A DNA stretch of 6,007 nt from NCBI GenBank assembly GCA_024278285.1, contig JAJRTM010000523.1:1-6007 (forward strand), written 5' to 3'. The position numbers were made by a program, and so were the translations under genes. The DNA comes from Planctomycetota bacterium (GTDB lineage: Bacteria > Planctomycetota > Planctomycetia > Planctomycetales > Planctomycetaceae). Of this stretch, positions 1 through 5,516 are shown one piece after another. Under the pieces are notes generated by a model. The model was not told the origin of the DNA and made no database searches. It saw only the letters and a list, made by a program, of their open reading frames with translations. Position 1 is the first letter of the stretch, and every line of letters starts with the position of its first letter.

Positions 1-3000
1 AATACCGTGATGCCTGATTGCATCGTTAATCGACTGAAGTTTGCCATCGGGTATCACAACAACCTGCCAGGTTCTTACGTAACGTTGCTTCGAGACGACA
101 AGTTCACCCGTTTTTCCCAAAGCGGATAAAAATCGGACAAGATCGATTATTTCATCCCGCCGAAGCTTACTGGTCAAATCAGCAGGCATCAGCGAAACGG
201 TTGTGTTTTTGATGAATTCAACATCATCCATCGAGATCGTTTCGACTTTACCTTCAGCATCACGTATTTGAATTTCCTGTTCATTTCTGATCAACGGCAC
301 TCCCGATTTCACCAGTCCATCAGCAGTCACCACCTGAACGCTGTGATACCCTTCTTTAATTTTATCGCTTGGCAAAATCAACGACTTTATCAGATAATCG
401 ACTGGTGCACTCGCACCGACACTGCTTAAATCCGGTCCAACTTTCCCGCCAGCTCCACCAATCGCGTGGCACTTCAGGCAAAGAAGGTTATCCCTGCGAT
501 AGATCGCTTCCCCTCGCTGAATATTACCTGACTTGATGACATCCGCGACCAGTTTTTTCAGTTCTTCCGGGCTCATCTCTTTACTGACTGGGTCAAGTTT
601 CCCCGCTTTTTGGAAGGCTGAAATCAACCCGGGATTTTTTTGGGACAAACTCATCGCCCGCTGCACACCAATGGTTGCAATTTCGGGTGACAGAGCAGCT
701 TTCTGTAATGCTTTTGCAAGAAAACGCGGTCCCTGCCTGCGTGCCAGAAACGGAGCCAGCACTTCACTCACATTCGTATTAGCCGGTGGATTTTGAAGTA
801 GCGCAACAGCCGTTTTCGCTGCTAAAGGTAAGTTGATGGTAATCAACGCATTGATTGCAGTCGTTCTTAATTCGGGCAATCGCTTTCCGTTGGCAATTGT
901 TAACAGGTATTGTTGATTCTCTTTGCCACCCAGCAAGGCCAGCGAACGGGCCGCTTCTCCTCGAAGGCTCATCGGCTGTCTTGCATCCTCAATCATCTGT
1001 TTCAAAATGAGGGCTGATGATTGAACTTTCCATAATCCAGCCAATTTCACGGCGGCTAGACGAATTCCAAGAGGTTCAGATTTCAGCAGTTCGTTCACCG
1101 GCTCCAAAGAGATCGAGGGAGTAACGCGTCGTTTGGCAGCCGTACTTGCCAGCGAATTGAGCAAGGCTTGTTTTTCGCCTGTAGATATTTTTCCATTATC
1201 ATTCAATGCTCTTTTCCAAAGCAGGTCAAGGTGTTTCGGCTCCCCCCGCTGAGCAACAAACGCCAGGACGGCGGGAGTTTGCTGTGCAGAGAATTTTCCT
1301 GCCTGCCAAAGTTGAAGAACCGCACCAACAGCCGCGTTCGATTGAGCAGACTGAGCCGCATACAAAAGAACTTCTGGACGCGAAGAAAGCCACTGCGGAT
1401 TCTTCTGCACTTCGGGTAACCAGATCGATTCGGCTTCGCGGAATGTCTCCCAAAGTGAAAAGTCAAGAAAGCGATCATTGTCACTCGAAACCGCCTCAGC
1501 AGCCAGGCGAATCGCATCCGGACCGCCAAGTTTTCGCAAGCCATGCAGCGCTTCCAGTCGAACTTGCGGATGTTGATCCCGTATCGCTCGCCCCAGGTAT
1601 TTCAAGGCAGGTTGTGAGGCAAGAAAATCTTTCAGTATTCGAACCGCAGCCGCCCTGCATCGGTGATCTTTATCGGTGAGCGCCGCATTGAGGATTGCAT
1701 CATCAGTCTGCTTCCATCGTTGCAGCACCCAAAGAGTTTCCAGGCGATCATGCGAATGGTTCAACTTCTTTTTTTCTCGATTGTTGTACCACTCAAGTGT
1801 TGAAGAAATCACTTGTTTTCGATCACGAGAAGTCAGCTCTGCGCGAGCCATATCCCGCCACCATTTTTCGTTCGTTCCTTCATGCGCAAGCAAGTCGAGC
1901 AGTTCCTGAATGCTGCACTTCGGAAGTGGTTTTCGGGAGACCTGCTTTAAGTTTTTCGGGGCAATTCGCCAAATGCGACCATGCTTGTGGTCTCTGCGTT
2001 TATCACGGAAATCGACTTCCCCATGTTGGATAATCGGGTTGTACCAGTCCGCGATATAAATCGCACCGTCCGGTCCCATTAATGTATCTGTGGGGCGAAA
2101 CGAAACGTAGTTGGATGAAAGTAGATGATCTTTTTGCACTGAAACGTAACCGCTGCCCGATTCGGCAAGTTCGAAACTGTTGATCCGATTTCCACGAAAG
2201 TCGTTCGTCACAAACCTTCCCGACCACCCTTTCGGCAATTGATCGCCGGTTAAAATATCGAGTCCACAATGCTTTGGTTGACCAGGGTTAAGCCCGCGTA
2301 TAATTCGAGCGGCGTTGTGAGCAGTCAGCATCACGATGTCAGGAAAGACGTAGTTGATCCCGTCCCCGCCCGCTCCATCGGTTTCAAACGATTGCCCCCA
2401 TTGATTAAAAACATGTCCCCACGGATTAACCAACCCGCGAGTAAAAACTTCCAGATCAAGCGTGCGGGCATCAAACCGCCATGTTCCGCCAGCCAGTAAT
2501 CTGCGCACACCACGAGGCGTTTCCAGATGCGAATGCGTATAAATCGATTGATTGATATAAATCCGCCCGTCCGGTCCCCTGCGTAATGTATGAATCACAT
2601 GATGCGTATCTTCGGTGCCGAACCCGCTGAGGATGATCGTTTTCTGATCCGCTTTGCCGTCCCCGTCGGTATCTTTCAAATGCAAAAGCTCGGTCGATGA
2701 ACCAACATAAACACCCCCATCGCCGGGAAGAATCGCGGTCGGCATTAATAATCCATCTGCAAAGACGGTCTGTTTATCTGCTACACCATCGTGGTTCGTA
2801 TCTTCCAGCACCACAATTTTATCATTAGCAACCTGCCCCGGTTTAATGTGCGGATACGTTTCGCTGGTCGCGACCCACAATCGCCCCTGAGTATCCCAGT
2901 TCATCTGCGTTGGATTAATCACCATCGGCTCGGAAGCAAACAGATTCACCTCAAACCCATCCGCCACTTCAAAAGAAGCCATTTCTTTTTTGGGATCAGG

Positions 3001-3108
3001 ATCAGGCAGTTCCGTCAATCCCCGCTGAGCAAACAGGTCAGCACCGGGCAGTAACTGCACGGTAACCAGTAACAGAACAAAACAAATCAATCGAAGGGAG
3101 TTCATCAT
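1..3108 (-). CDS. PVC-type secreted dehydrogenase-like/HEAT/CxxCH heme-binding protein (3' end outside window)
   Basis: The minus frame is open for 1036 codons from ATG at 3108 to the window edge with no stop, so the C-terminus is missing. A second ATG at 3105 is equally possible; Shine-Dalgarno support is weak (GGA just upstream). Residues 1-27 form a signal peptide (hydrophobic ICFVLLLVTVQLL, probable cleavage after LFA27), implying export. Residues about 45-375 match the planctomycete 'putative membrane-bound dehydrogenase' domain (TIGR02604-like, beta-propeller-like): Asp-rich turns D103-D111 and D146-D154 (DTDGDGKAD), TDGAGGDGINYVFP at 243-256, NDFRGNR at 302-308, GPDGAIYIADWYNPIIQH at 345-363. 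Residues about 390-830 are helical HEAT-like repeats. Residues about 860-995 are a TIGR02603-like heme domain with C877-L-K-C880-H881, then GPDLSSVG, and M974 in SLMPADL as likely axial heme ligand. About 40 residues follow before the edge. Family known, substrate unknown; a role in periplasmic electron transfer or polysaccharide breakdown is inference. Confidence 0.95.
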   Translation of the reverse strand, partial: MMNSLRLICFVLLLVTVQLLPGADLFAQRGLTELPDPDPKKEMASFEVADGFEVNLFASEPMVINPTQMNWDTQGRLWVATSETYPHIKPGQVANDKIVVLEDTNHDGVADKQTVFADGLLMPTAILPGDGGVYVGSSTELLHLKDTDGDGKADQKTIILSGFGTEDTHHVIHTLRRGPDGRIYINQSIYTHSHLETPRGVRRLLAGGTWRFDARTLDLEVFTRGLVNPWGHVFNQWGQSFETDGAGGDGINYVFPDIVMLTAHNAARIIRGLNPGQPKHCGLDILTGDQLPKGWSGRFVTNDFRGNRINSFELAESGSGYVSVQKDHLLSSNYVSFRPTDTLMGPDGAIYIADWYNPIIQHGEVDFRDKRRDHKHGRIWRIAPKNLKQVSRKPLPKCSIQELLDLLAHEGTNEKWWRDMARAELTSRDRKQVISSTLEWYNNREKKKLNHSHDRLETLWVLQRWKQTDDAILNAALTDKDHRCRAAAVRILKDFLASQPALKYLGRAIRDQHPQVRLEALHGLRKLGGPDAIRLAAEAVSSDNDRFLDFSLWETFREAESIWLPEVQKNPQWLSSRPEVLLYAAQSAQSNAAVGAVLQLWQAGKFSAQQTPAVLAFVAQRGEPKHLDLLWKRALNDNGKISTGEKQALLNSLASTAAKRRVTPSISLEPVNELLKSEPLGIRLAAVKLAGLWKVQSSALILKQMIEDARQPMSLRGEAARSLALLGGKENQQYLLTIANGKRLPELRTTAINALITINLPLAAKTAVALLQNPPANTNVSEVLAPFLARRQGPRFLAKALQKAALSPEIATIGVQRAMSLSQKNPGLISAFQKAGKLDPVSKEMSPEELKKLVADVIKSGNIQRGEAIYRRDNLLCLKCHAIGGAGGKVGPDLSSVGASAPVDYLIKSLILPSDKIKEGYHSVQVVTADGLVKSGVPLIRNEQEIQIRDAEGKVETISMDDVEFIKNTTVSLMPADLTSKLRRDEIIDLVRFLSALGKTGELVVSKQRYVRTWQVVVIPDGKLQSINDAIRHHGI
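466..480 (-). other. CxxCH heme c attachment motif (CLKCH)
   Basis: These five codons encode C877-L-K-C880-H881 of the PVC-type protein. The two cysteines would form thioethers to a c-type heme and the histidine would be the proximal ligand. The following GGAGGKVGPDLSSVG stretch and the downstream Met974 are arranged as in class I cytochrome c domains. Because maturation of c-type heme occurs outside the cytoplasmic membrane, this agrees with the signal peptide. Confidence 0.93.
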
Positions 3109-3222
3109 AGATCCATATAATTTTGAGTAATAAGTTTTTGAAATTATTTTCCATACCAGAACAGTAGGACGCATTGCAACCTGCAAACTAATCTCTCTTC
3201 CGTCTATTTCGAGCCATTCGCA

Positions 3223-3257
3223 GTTCTTCTTACAACCACGAAAGGCACGAAAGAAAA
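3223..3257 (+). repeat. Left copy of cassette-flanking repeat (ACCACGAAAGGCACGAAAG type)
   Basis: The stretch begins GTTCTTCTTACAACCACG and continues with two tandem CACGAAAG-like units. Its final 20 bases (3238-3257) are repeated perfectly at 3813-3832, and its first 17 bases resemble 3786-3805 (GTTCTTCTT, short T insertion, ACgACCAC). An inverted relative lies at 3764-3788. Together these bracket the GxxExxY gene. Repeats with tandem CACGAAAG words are common in planctomycete spacers; that statement is from general familiarity, not a search. Confidence 0.85.
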
Positions 3258-3292
3258 AAAGAGTCAGAATATATCAGTCGGAGCGTTTTTAT

Positions 3293-3679
3293 TTATTTAC
3301 ACTTATCGAACAATTCTCTCATATTCAACTTTGGGAGAGTGACCAAAATGACAAGCAAGCCGAGTCGGCAGCCAGACGCTTTCAGGTAGTTATGTATTTG
3401 GGCACGATGTTCGTTGGCTAACATTGAGACAGCTTTAATTTCCAGAATTACTTGTTGGTAACAAATGAAATCAGGGATATATTTTTGTAACAGACGTTGT
3501 CCTTTGTAAGAAAGTCCCAATCCCACCTGCGGTTGAAATGGGATATCCTGTCGTGAAAGTTCTTTCTCCAGACACTCCTGATAAACAGATTCGAGAAAAC
3601 CGCAGCCCATTTCCTTATAGACCTCAAAGCAAGCCCCCATTATTAAATAACTTTCCTTTTCAAGAACAATCTCAGGCAA
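3293..3679 (-). CDS. GxxExxY family protein (PD-(D/E)XK-like), C-terminus frameshifted
   Basis: This encodes 128 residues, close to the usual length of about 125 for the GxxExxY family (TIGR04256/PDDEXK_3). The name motif is G27-F-L-E30-S-V-Y33. A nuclease-like core follows: D70 in KYIPDF, then E80-I-K82 in VILEIKAV, and the family's helical EHRAQIHNYLKASG at 90-103. The start is TTG at 3679: a TAA lies just upstream in frame and AGGGAG sits 5 bases before the TTG. After L109-V110 the sequence stops looking like the family (ILVTLPKLNMRELFDKCK). Adding one base near 3349 gives NFGHSPKVEYERIVR and a TAA at 3303-3305, which is the expected family ending. The gene is therefore a recent frameshift product, or the read has one base missing. 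It stands alone between repeats, in the same orientation as both neighbours. The biochemical role of the family is not established; nuclease activity is inferred from the fold. Confidence 0.92.
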   Translation of the reverse strand: MPEIVLEKESYLIMGACFEVYKEMGCGFLESVYQECLEKELSRQDIPFQPQVGLGLSYKGQRLLQKYIPDFICYQQVILEIKAVSMLANEHRAQIHNYLKASGCRLGLLVILVTLPKLNMRELFDKCK

Positions 3680-3684
3680 CTGTT

Positions 3685-3690
3685 CTCCCT
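3685..3690 (-). promoter_or_regulatory. Shine-Dalgarno site deciding the TTG start of the GxxExxY gene
   Basis: On the minus strand this reads AGGGAG, a strong ribosome binding site five bases before the TTG at 3679. The ATG at 3693 just upstream is in another frame and the GxxExxY frame is closed by a TAA there, so the TTG is the only reasonable start that keeps the family's N-terminal helix. Confidence 0.7.
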
Positions 3691-3763
3691 CATCTTAGAA
3701 AAATAAATCCTAAAACAGTCTAAAACACATAACCAGCAAATTAACACACAAGGGACTGATTTA

Positions 3764-3788
3764 CCTCTTTTTCGTGTCTTTCGTGGTT
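3764..3788 (-). repeat. Inverted copy of the ACCACGAAAG-type repeat
   Basis: Read on the minus strand this is AACCACGAAAGACACGAAA followed by AAGAGG. It matches 3234-3263 (AACCACGAAAGGCACGAAAG, then an A-rich run and GAG) with one substitution and a shorter A run. The two sit on either side of the GxxExxY gene in opposite orientation, about 500 bases apart, like eroded terminal inverted repeats. Confidence 0.8.
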
Positions 3789-3832
3789 CTTCTTTTTACG
3801 ACCACTAAACAGACGAAAGGCACGAAAGAAAA
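3786..3832 (+). repeat. Right direct copy of cassette-flanking repeat
   Basis: Starts GTTCTTCTTTTTACGACCAC, like the left copy at 3223, and ends with the same 20 bases as 3238-3257. Between these it carries about ten extra bases (TAAACAG region). It overlaps by a few bases the inverted copy ending at 3788. Recombination between the two direct copies would remove the whole GxxExxY gene. Confidence 0.75.
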
Positions 3833-3889
3833 TGTTAGATACTTGTTCTTCACACTCGGTTGAACTGCGTGGTCTGTAAATAGCAAAAC

Positions 3890-4879
3890 CTACTTCCACC
3901 AGGCTTTTCTGACTGACTTTGTTAACGGAGCCAATTTGTTTTCCTGTTCGCTTACCAGGGCATCGAACTCATAAATTTCTTTTGCGTTTTGTCCCTGTTC
4001 ATGTTTACGAAAACCACGCAAATACGTTTCGTTTTGTGGGCGAAAGCGATAGAAAAACAGCTCGTTCTTTTTCAGAATCCCCTGCAATAGCGGTTTGCTG
4101 ACAGATTGAAATTGCGAATCGGTCAACAAAAGTTGATTGTTTTCTACTAGCGATTTCCCCAAAGAATCAAGAATCGCTTCCCCCGCAACGGCGTATCCCA
4201 ACTGGTTGAAATGGATGCCGTTTGTTGTTAATTGTTCAAGGTGCAACTGTTTTTTCAAGTGCTGCATCCGCTCCAGCATTTCAACATAAGCGACCTGTTT
4301 CGAGGTACATAATTTTTGAATCGCATCGCTATAGAGTTTACGATTGCGATTAACTTCATCAGCCTCCTGTTGCGTCAAGAAGACCGCTTCTGCAGGAGTT
4401 GGACCCAGCACAACAATCCGACGGTTTTCTGCTTGCAGATCATTCAGCAATGAATCATATTTCTGAAGAAATGTAGCCAGCCCTGCTTCTCCCGCGAATG
4501 CAGCATTGTGTCCGTAGCTGACAATCAGCAGTGTTGGATCGTTCAATTTTACATATTCGAGCAAATGAGCATACCCCTGCTTGACCGTCCCGAAATAAGC
4601 CCGCGATTCCCCCAGCACATTATCACCTGACCAACCAAGATTCCGAATAGAAAACTTCAGATTAGGGTACGCAAGCCTCAGCGACATTTCTATCATCGGG
4701 TAATTATTTTCCCGTTCGATAAAAGTGCTTCCCAGCAAAACAACACGGTCATTATCGCGAAGTTCCCAGCAGGAGGAATTTTTATCTTCCGCATTGATTG
4801 GCGCAGCTGTCGCGGTCCATAGAATAGCAAGTGATGCAAGCAGTAGGCTGTTCAAGATTGAAAATCGATTTGTCTGCAC
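3890..4879 (-). CDS. Secreted SGNH-hydrolase-like protein, planctomycete type, with altered catalytic positions
   Basis: 329 residues ending in TAG. The start is GTG at 4879, chosen because it gives a full signal peptide (SLLLASLAILWTATAA, cleavage probably near NA30) and lies 8 bases after AAGGG; the next Met is residue 62. The SGNH blocks are readable: block I VVLLGSTFIERE (47-58), block II NLGWSGDN (80-87), block III SYGHNAAF (121-128) with N125, and block V TTNGIHFNQLGYA (218-230) with H223. At the nucleophile position GDS is replaced by G50-S51-T52, and Asp of DxxH is N220. Hydrolase activity is therefore uncertain; S51 could serve if the loop is shifted. A C-terminal block FFYRFRPQNETYLRGFRKHEQGQNA (275-299) is, as I recall, typical of this planctomycete subfamily. 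The downstream co-oriented gene is the PVC-type heme protein; the GxxExxY cassette separates them. Confidence 0.9.
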   Translation of the reverse strand: MQTNRFSILNSLLLASLAILWTATAAPINAEDKNSSCWELRDNDRVVLLGSTFIERENNYPMIEMSLRLAYPNLKFSIRNLGWSGDNVLGESRAYFGTVKQGYAHLLEYVKLNDPTLLIVSYGHNAAFAGEAGLATFLQKYDSLLNDLQAENRRIVVLGPTPAEAVFLTQQEADEVNRNRKLYSDAIQKLCTSKQVAYVEMLERMQHLKKQLHLEQLTTNGIHFNQLGYAVAGEAILDSLGKSLVENNQLLLTDSQFQSVSKPLLQGILKKNELFFYRFRPQNETYLRGFRKHEQGQNAKEIYEFDALVSEQENKLAPLTKSVRKAWWK

Positions 4880-4887
4880 TGTAATAA

Positions 4888-4892
4888 CCCTT
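4888..4892 (-). promoter_or_regulatory. Probable ribosome binding site of the SGNH-like gene
   Basis: The minus strand reads AAGGG eight bases before the GTG at 4879. It supports the GTG as start instead of the first internal ATG, which would delete the signal peptide and block I. Confidence 0.55.
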
Positions 4893-4910
4893 ATTGTTCA
4901 GTCTGGTTCG

Positions 4911-4931
4911 TCAATTCGAATTGAGATTGTA
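4911..4931 (-). promoter_or_regulatory. 14-bp perfect palindrome and weak -10-like hexamer upstream of the SGNH-like gene
   Basis: Positions 4911-4924 read TCAATTCGAATTGA, a perfect dyad, about 32 bases before the GTG start. Immediately upstream on the minus strand is TACAAT (4926-4931), a plausible -10 box, but I see no good -35 element at the right distance. The dyad would then overlap or follow the transcription start, where a repressor could act. This is inference from position only. Confidence 0.3.
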
Positions 4932-5000
4932 TGATGTCATCATCACAGAATAATGATAACATGCCCGATAAGGAACGTCGAACGAAAACTTGATTCAATT

Positions 5001-5019
5001 TGTGGAACCATTTTCCACA
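5001..5019. repeat. Small inverted repeat (7-bp stem, 5-base loop)
   Basis: TGTGGAA, loop CCATT, TTCCACA. It lies between two divergent genes, so a terminator is not expected, and no T-run follows on either strand. It could be a protein binding site or chance. Confidence 0.4.
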
Positions 5020-5060
5020 GTAATACTACTGCGTCTACAAGTCTTAATTTTGGTGCGGTA

Positions 5061-5070
5061 CATCAAAATA
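5061..5070 (+). repeat. Left 10-bp flanking direct repeat (apparent target-site duplication)
   Basis: CATCAAAATA, identical to 5421-5430. It directly abuts the first base of the left terminal inverted repeat at 5071. The match can be read as 12 bases because both copies are followed by GT, but on the left that GT is the element's own end. Confidence 0.75.
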
Positions 5071-5125
5071 GTTCTTCATACTTTATAATGGCTGAAACAT
5101 TTTACAGCCACGGATGAACACGGAT
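5071..5125 (+). repeat. Left terminal inverted repeat of the MITE-like element
   Basis: Begins GTTCTTCATAC, carries TGGCT at 5089-5093 and AGCCACGGATGAACACGGAT at 5106-5125. Each of these words has a partner at the same distance from the other end (GTTCTTC, TGGCT, AGCCACGGAT). A third CACGGAT unit follows at 5129-5135. Confidence 0.75.
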
Positions 5126-5208
5126 TTTCACGGATCAATTCTCCTCAAGAAGCAAGGACGATATCAGAGACAGAAGAAAAAACTGAAAATGAACCTCTCT
5201 TCTTGTTA

Positions 5209-5289
5209 CCTTTGCGAGAAACTTTAGTCAAACAAATAGACGAATCTTCAATAGAAAAAGAGGACTGGATTTGCAACAAGACGCAAAGG
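5209..5289. repeat. Internal inverted pair CCTTTGCG / CGCAAAGG inside the element
   Basis: CCTTTGCG at 5209-5216 pairs with CGCAAAGG at 5282-5289. Each copy has a CTTGTT/AACAAG word next to it, at 5202-5207 and 5276-5281, but on the same left-hand side, so the arms are not a simple extended hairpin. Within the outer inverted repeats this makes a nested fold possible. Confidence 0.5.
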
Positions 5290-5365
5290 AAAAAGAGAAT
5301 TTTCAACTTCAATTGACCTGAAAATGATTCTGTTGTGTGAGTGACATTTTTTTAATCTGTGTTTG

Positions 5366-5420
5366 ATCCGTGTGAATCCGTGGCTCTGTTTTCTTTTAGC
5401 CACTAAAATGTGGGAAGAAC
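5366..5420 (-). repeat. Right terminal inverted repeat of the MITE-like element
   Basis: Its reverse complement begins GTTCTTCCCAC, carries TGGCT and AGCCACGGATTCACACGGAT, and aligns without gaps to 5071-5125. Differences are scattered substitutions, which suggests an old or diverged copy despite the intact flanking duplication. Confidence 0.75.
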
Positions 5421-5430
5421 CATCAAAATA
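5421..5430 (+). repeat. Right 10-bp flanking direct repeat
   Basis: CATCAAAATA, identical to 5061-5070 and directly abutting the right terminal inverted repeat. Removing one copy plus the element would give a simple uninterrupted spacer. Confidence 0.75.
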
Positions 5431-5516
5431 GTGCGACAACGGAGCACGGACCATGAAAATCCAACTCCCAATTTAATGCCTGAAAAGGCACTACATACAA
5501 TGAATAGAAATTGCCC

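Larger units (their letters stand above)
5071..5420. mobile_element. MITE-like non-autonomous element, 350 bp
   Basis: The two ends are imperfect inverted repeats: bases 5071-5125 and the reverse complement of 5366-5420 align without any gap and agree at about 41 of 55 positions by hand count, beginning with identical GTTCTTC and including identical GCCACGGAT at the same offset. A perfect 10-bp direct repeat abuts both ends. The interior (about 5140-5350) is A/T rich and contains no start-bearing gene, so any movement would depend on an enzyme supplied elsewhere. The inner side of each arm carries tandem CACGGAT units. A 10-bp duplication is within the range reported for IS4-like elements, but no family can be assigned from the ends alone. 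Confidence 0.75.
4880..5516. other. 637-base divergent spacer without a credible gene
   Basis: The spacer separates the SGNH-like gene (minus) from the AAA+ gene (plus). From the left it holds the presumed SGNH promoter and palindrome (4911-4931), a small hairpin (5001-5019), the 350-bp MITE-like element with its flanking direct repeats (5061-5430), and about 86 bases before the AAA+ start. I found no RNA gene. Open frames here lack a start with a ribosome binding site or any recognisable protein. Confidence 0.8.

Noticed and set aside
1206..1679. 157-codon plus-strand open frame and several smaller ones opposite the long minus gene
   Set aside because: They are antisense shadows of the PVC-type protein; the minus frame is uninterrupted with clear domains, while the plus translations resemble nothing.
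3213..3222. Search for a target-site duplication next to the left end of the GxxExxY cassette
   Set aside because: GCCATTCGCA has no matching copy to the right of 3832, so I do not claim a precise insertion for this cassette.
5001..5019. Hairpin considered as a transcription terminator
   Set aside because: It lies between divergent genes and is not followed by a T-run on either strand.
5106..5138. Tandem CACGGAT units considered as a CRISPR-like array
   Set aside because: Only three short units with 3-4 base gaps; no repeat-spacer regularity and no cas genes.
5089..5316. Plus-strand frame open for about 75 codons through the MITE-like element
   Set aside because: It has no usable start codon with a ribosome binding site, its first part is merely the translated CACGGAT repeat, and the rest is not recognisable.
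5248..5454. 68-codon minus-strand open frame across the right end of the element
   Set aside because: It crosses the insertion boundary and the flanking duplication, so it cannot be an old gene, and the translation looks random.
5453..5476. Seven-codon leader-like frame (ATG at 5453, GGAG eight bases upstream)
   Set aside because: The spacing is good, but so short a frame occurs by chance and nothing in its codons or nearby structure points to attenuation.
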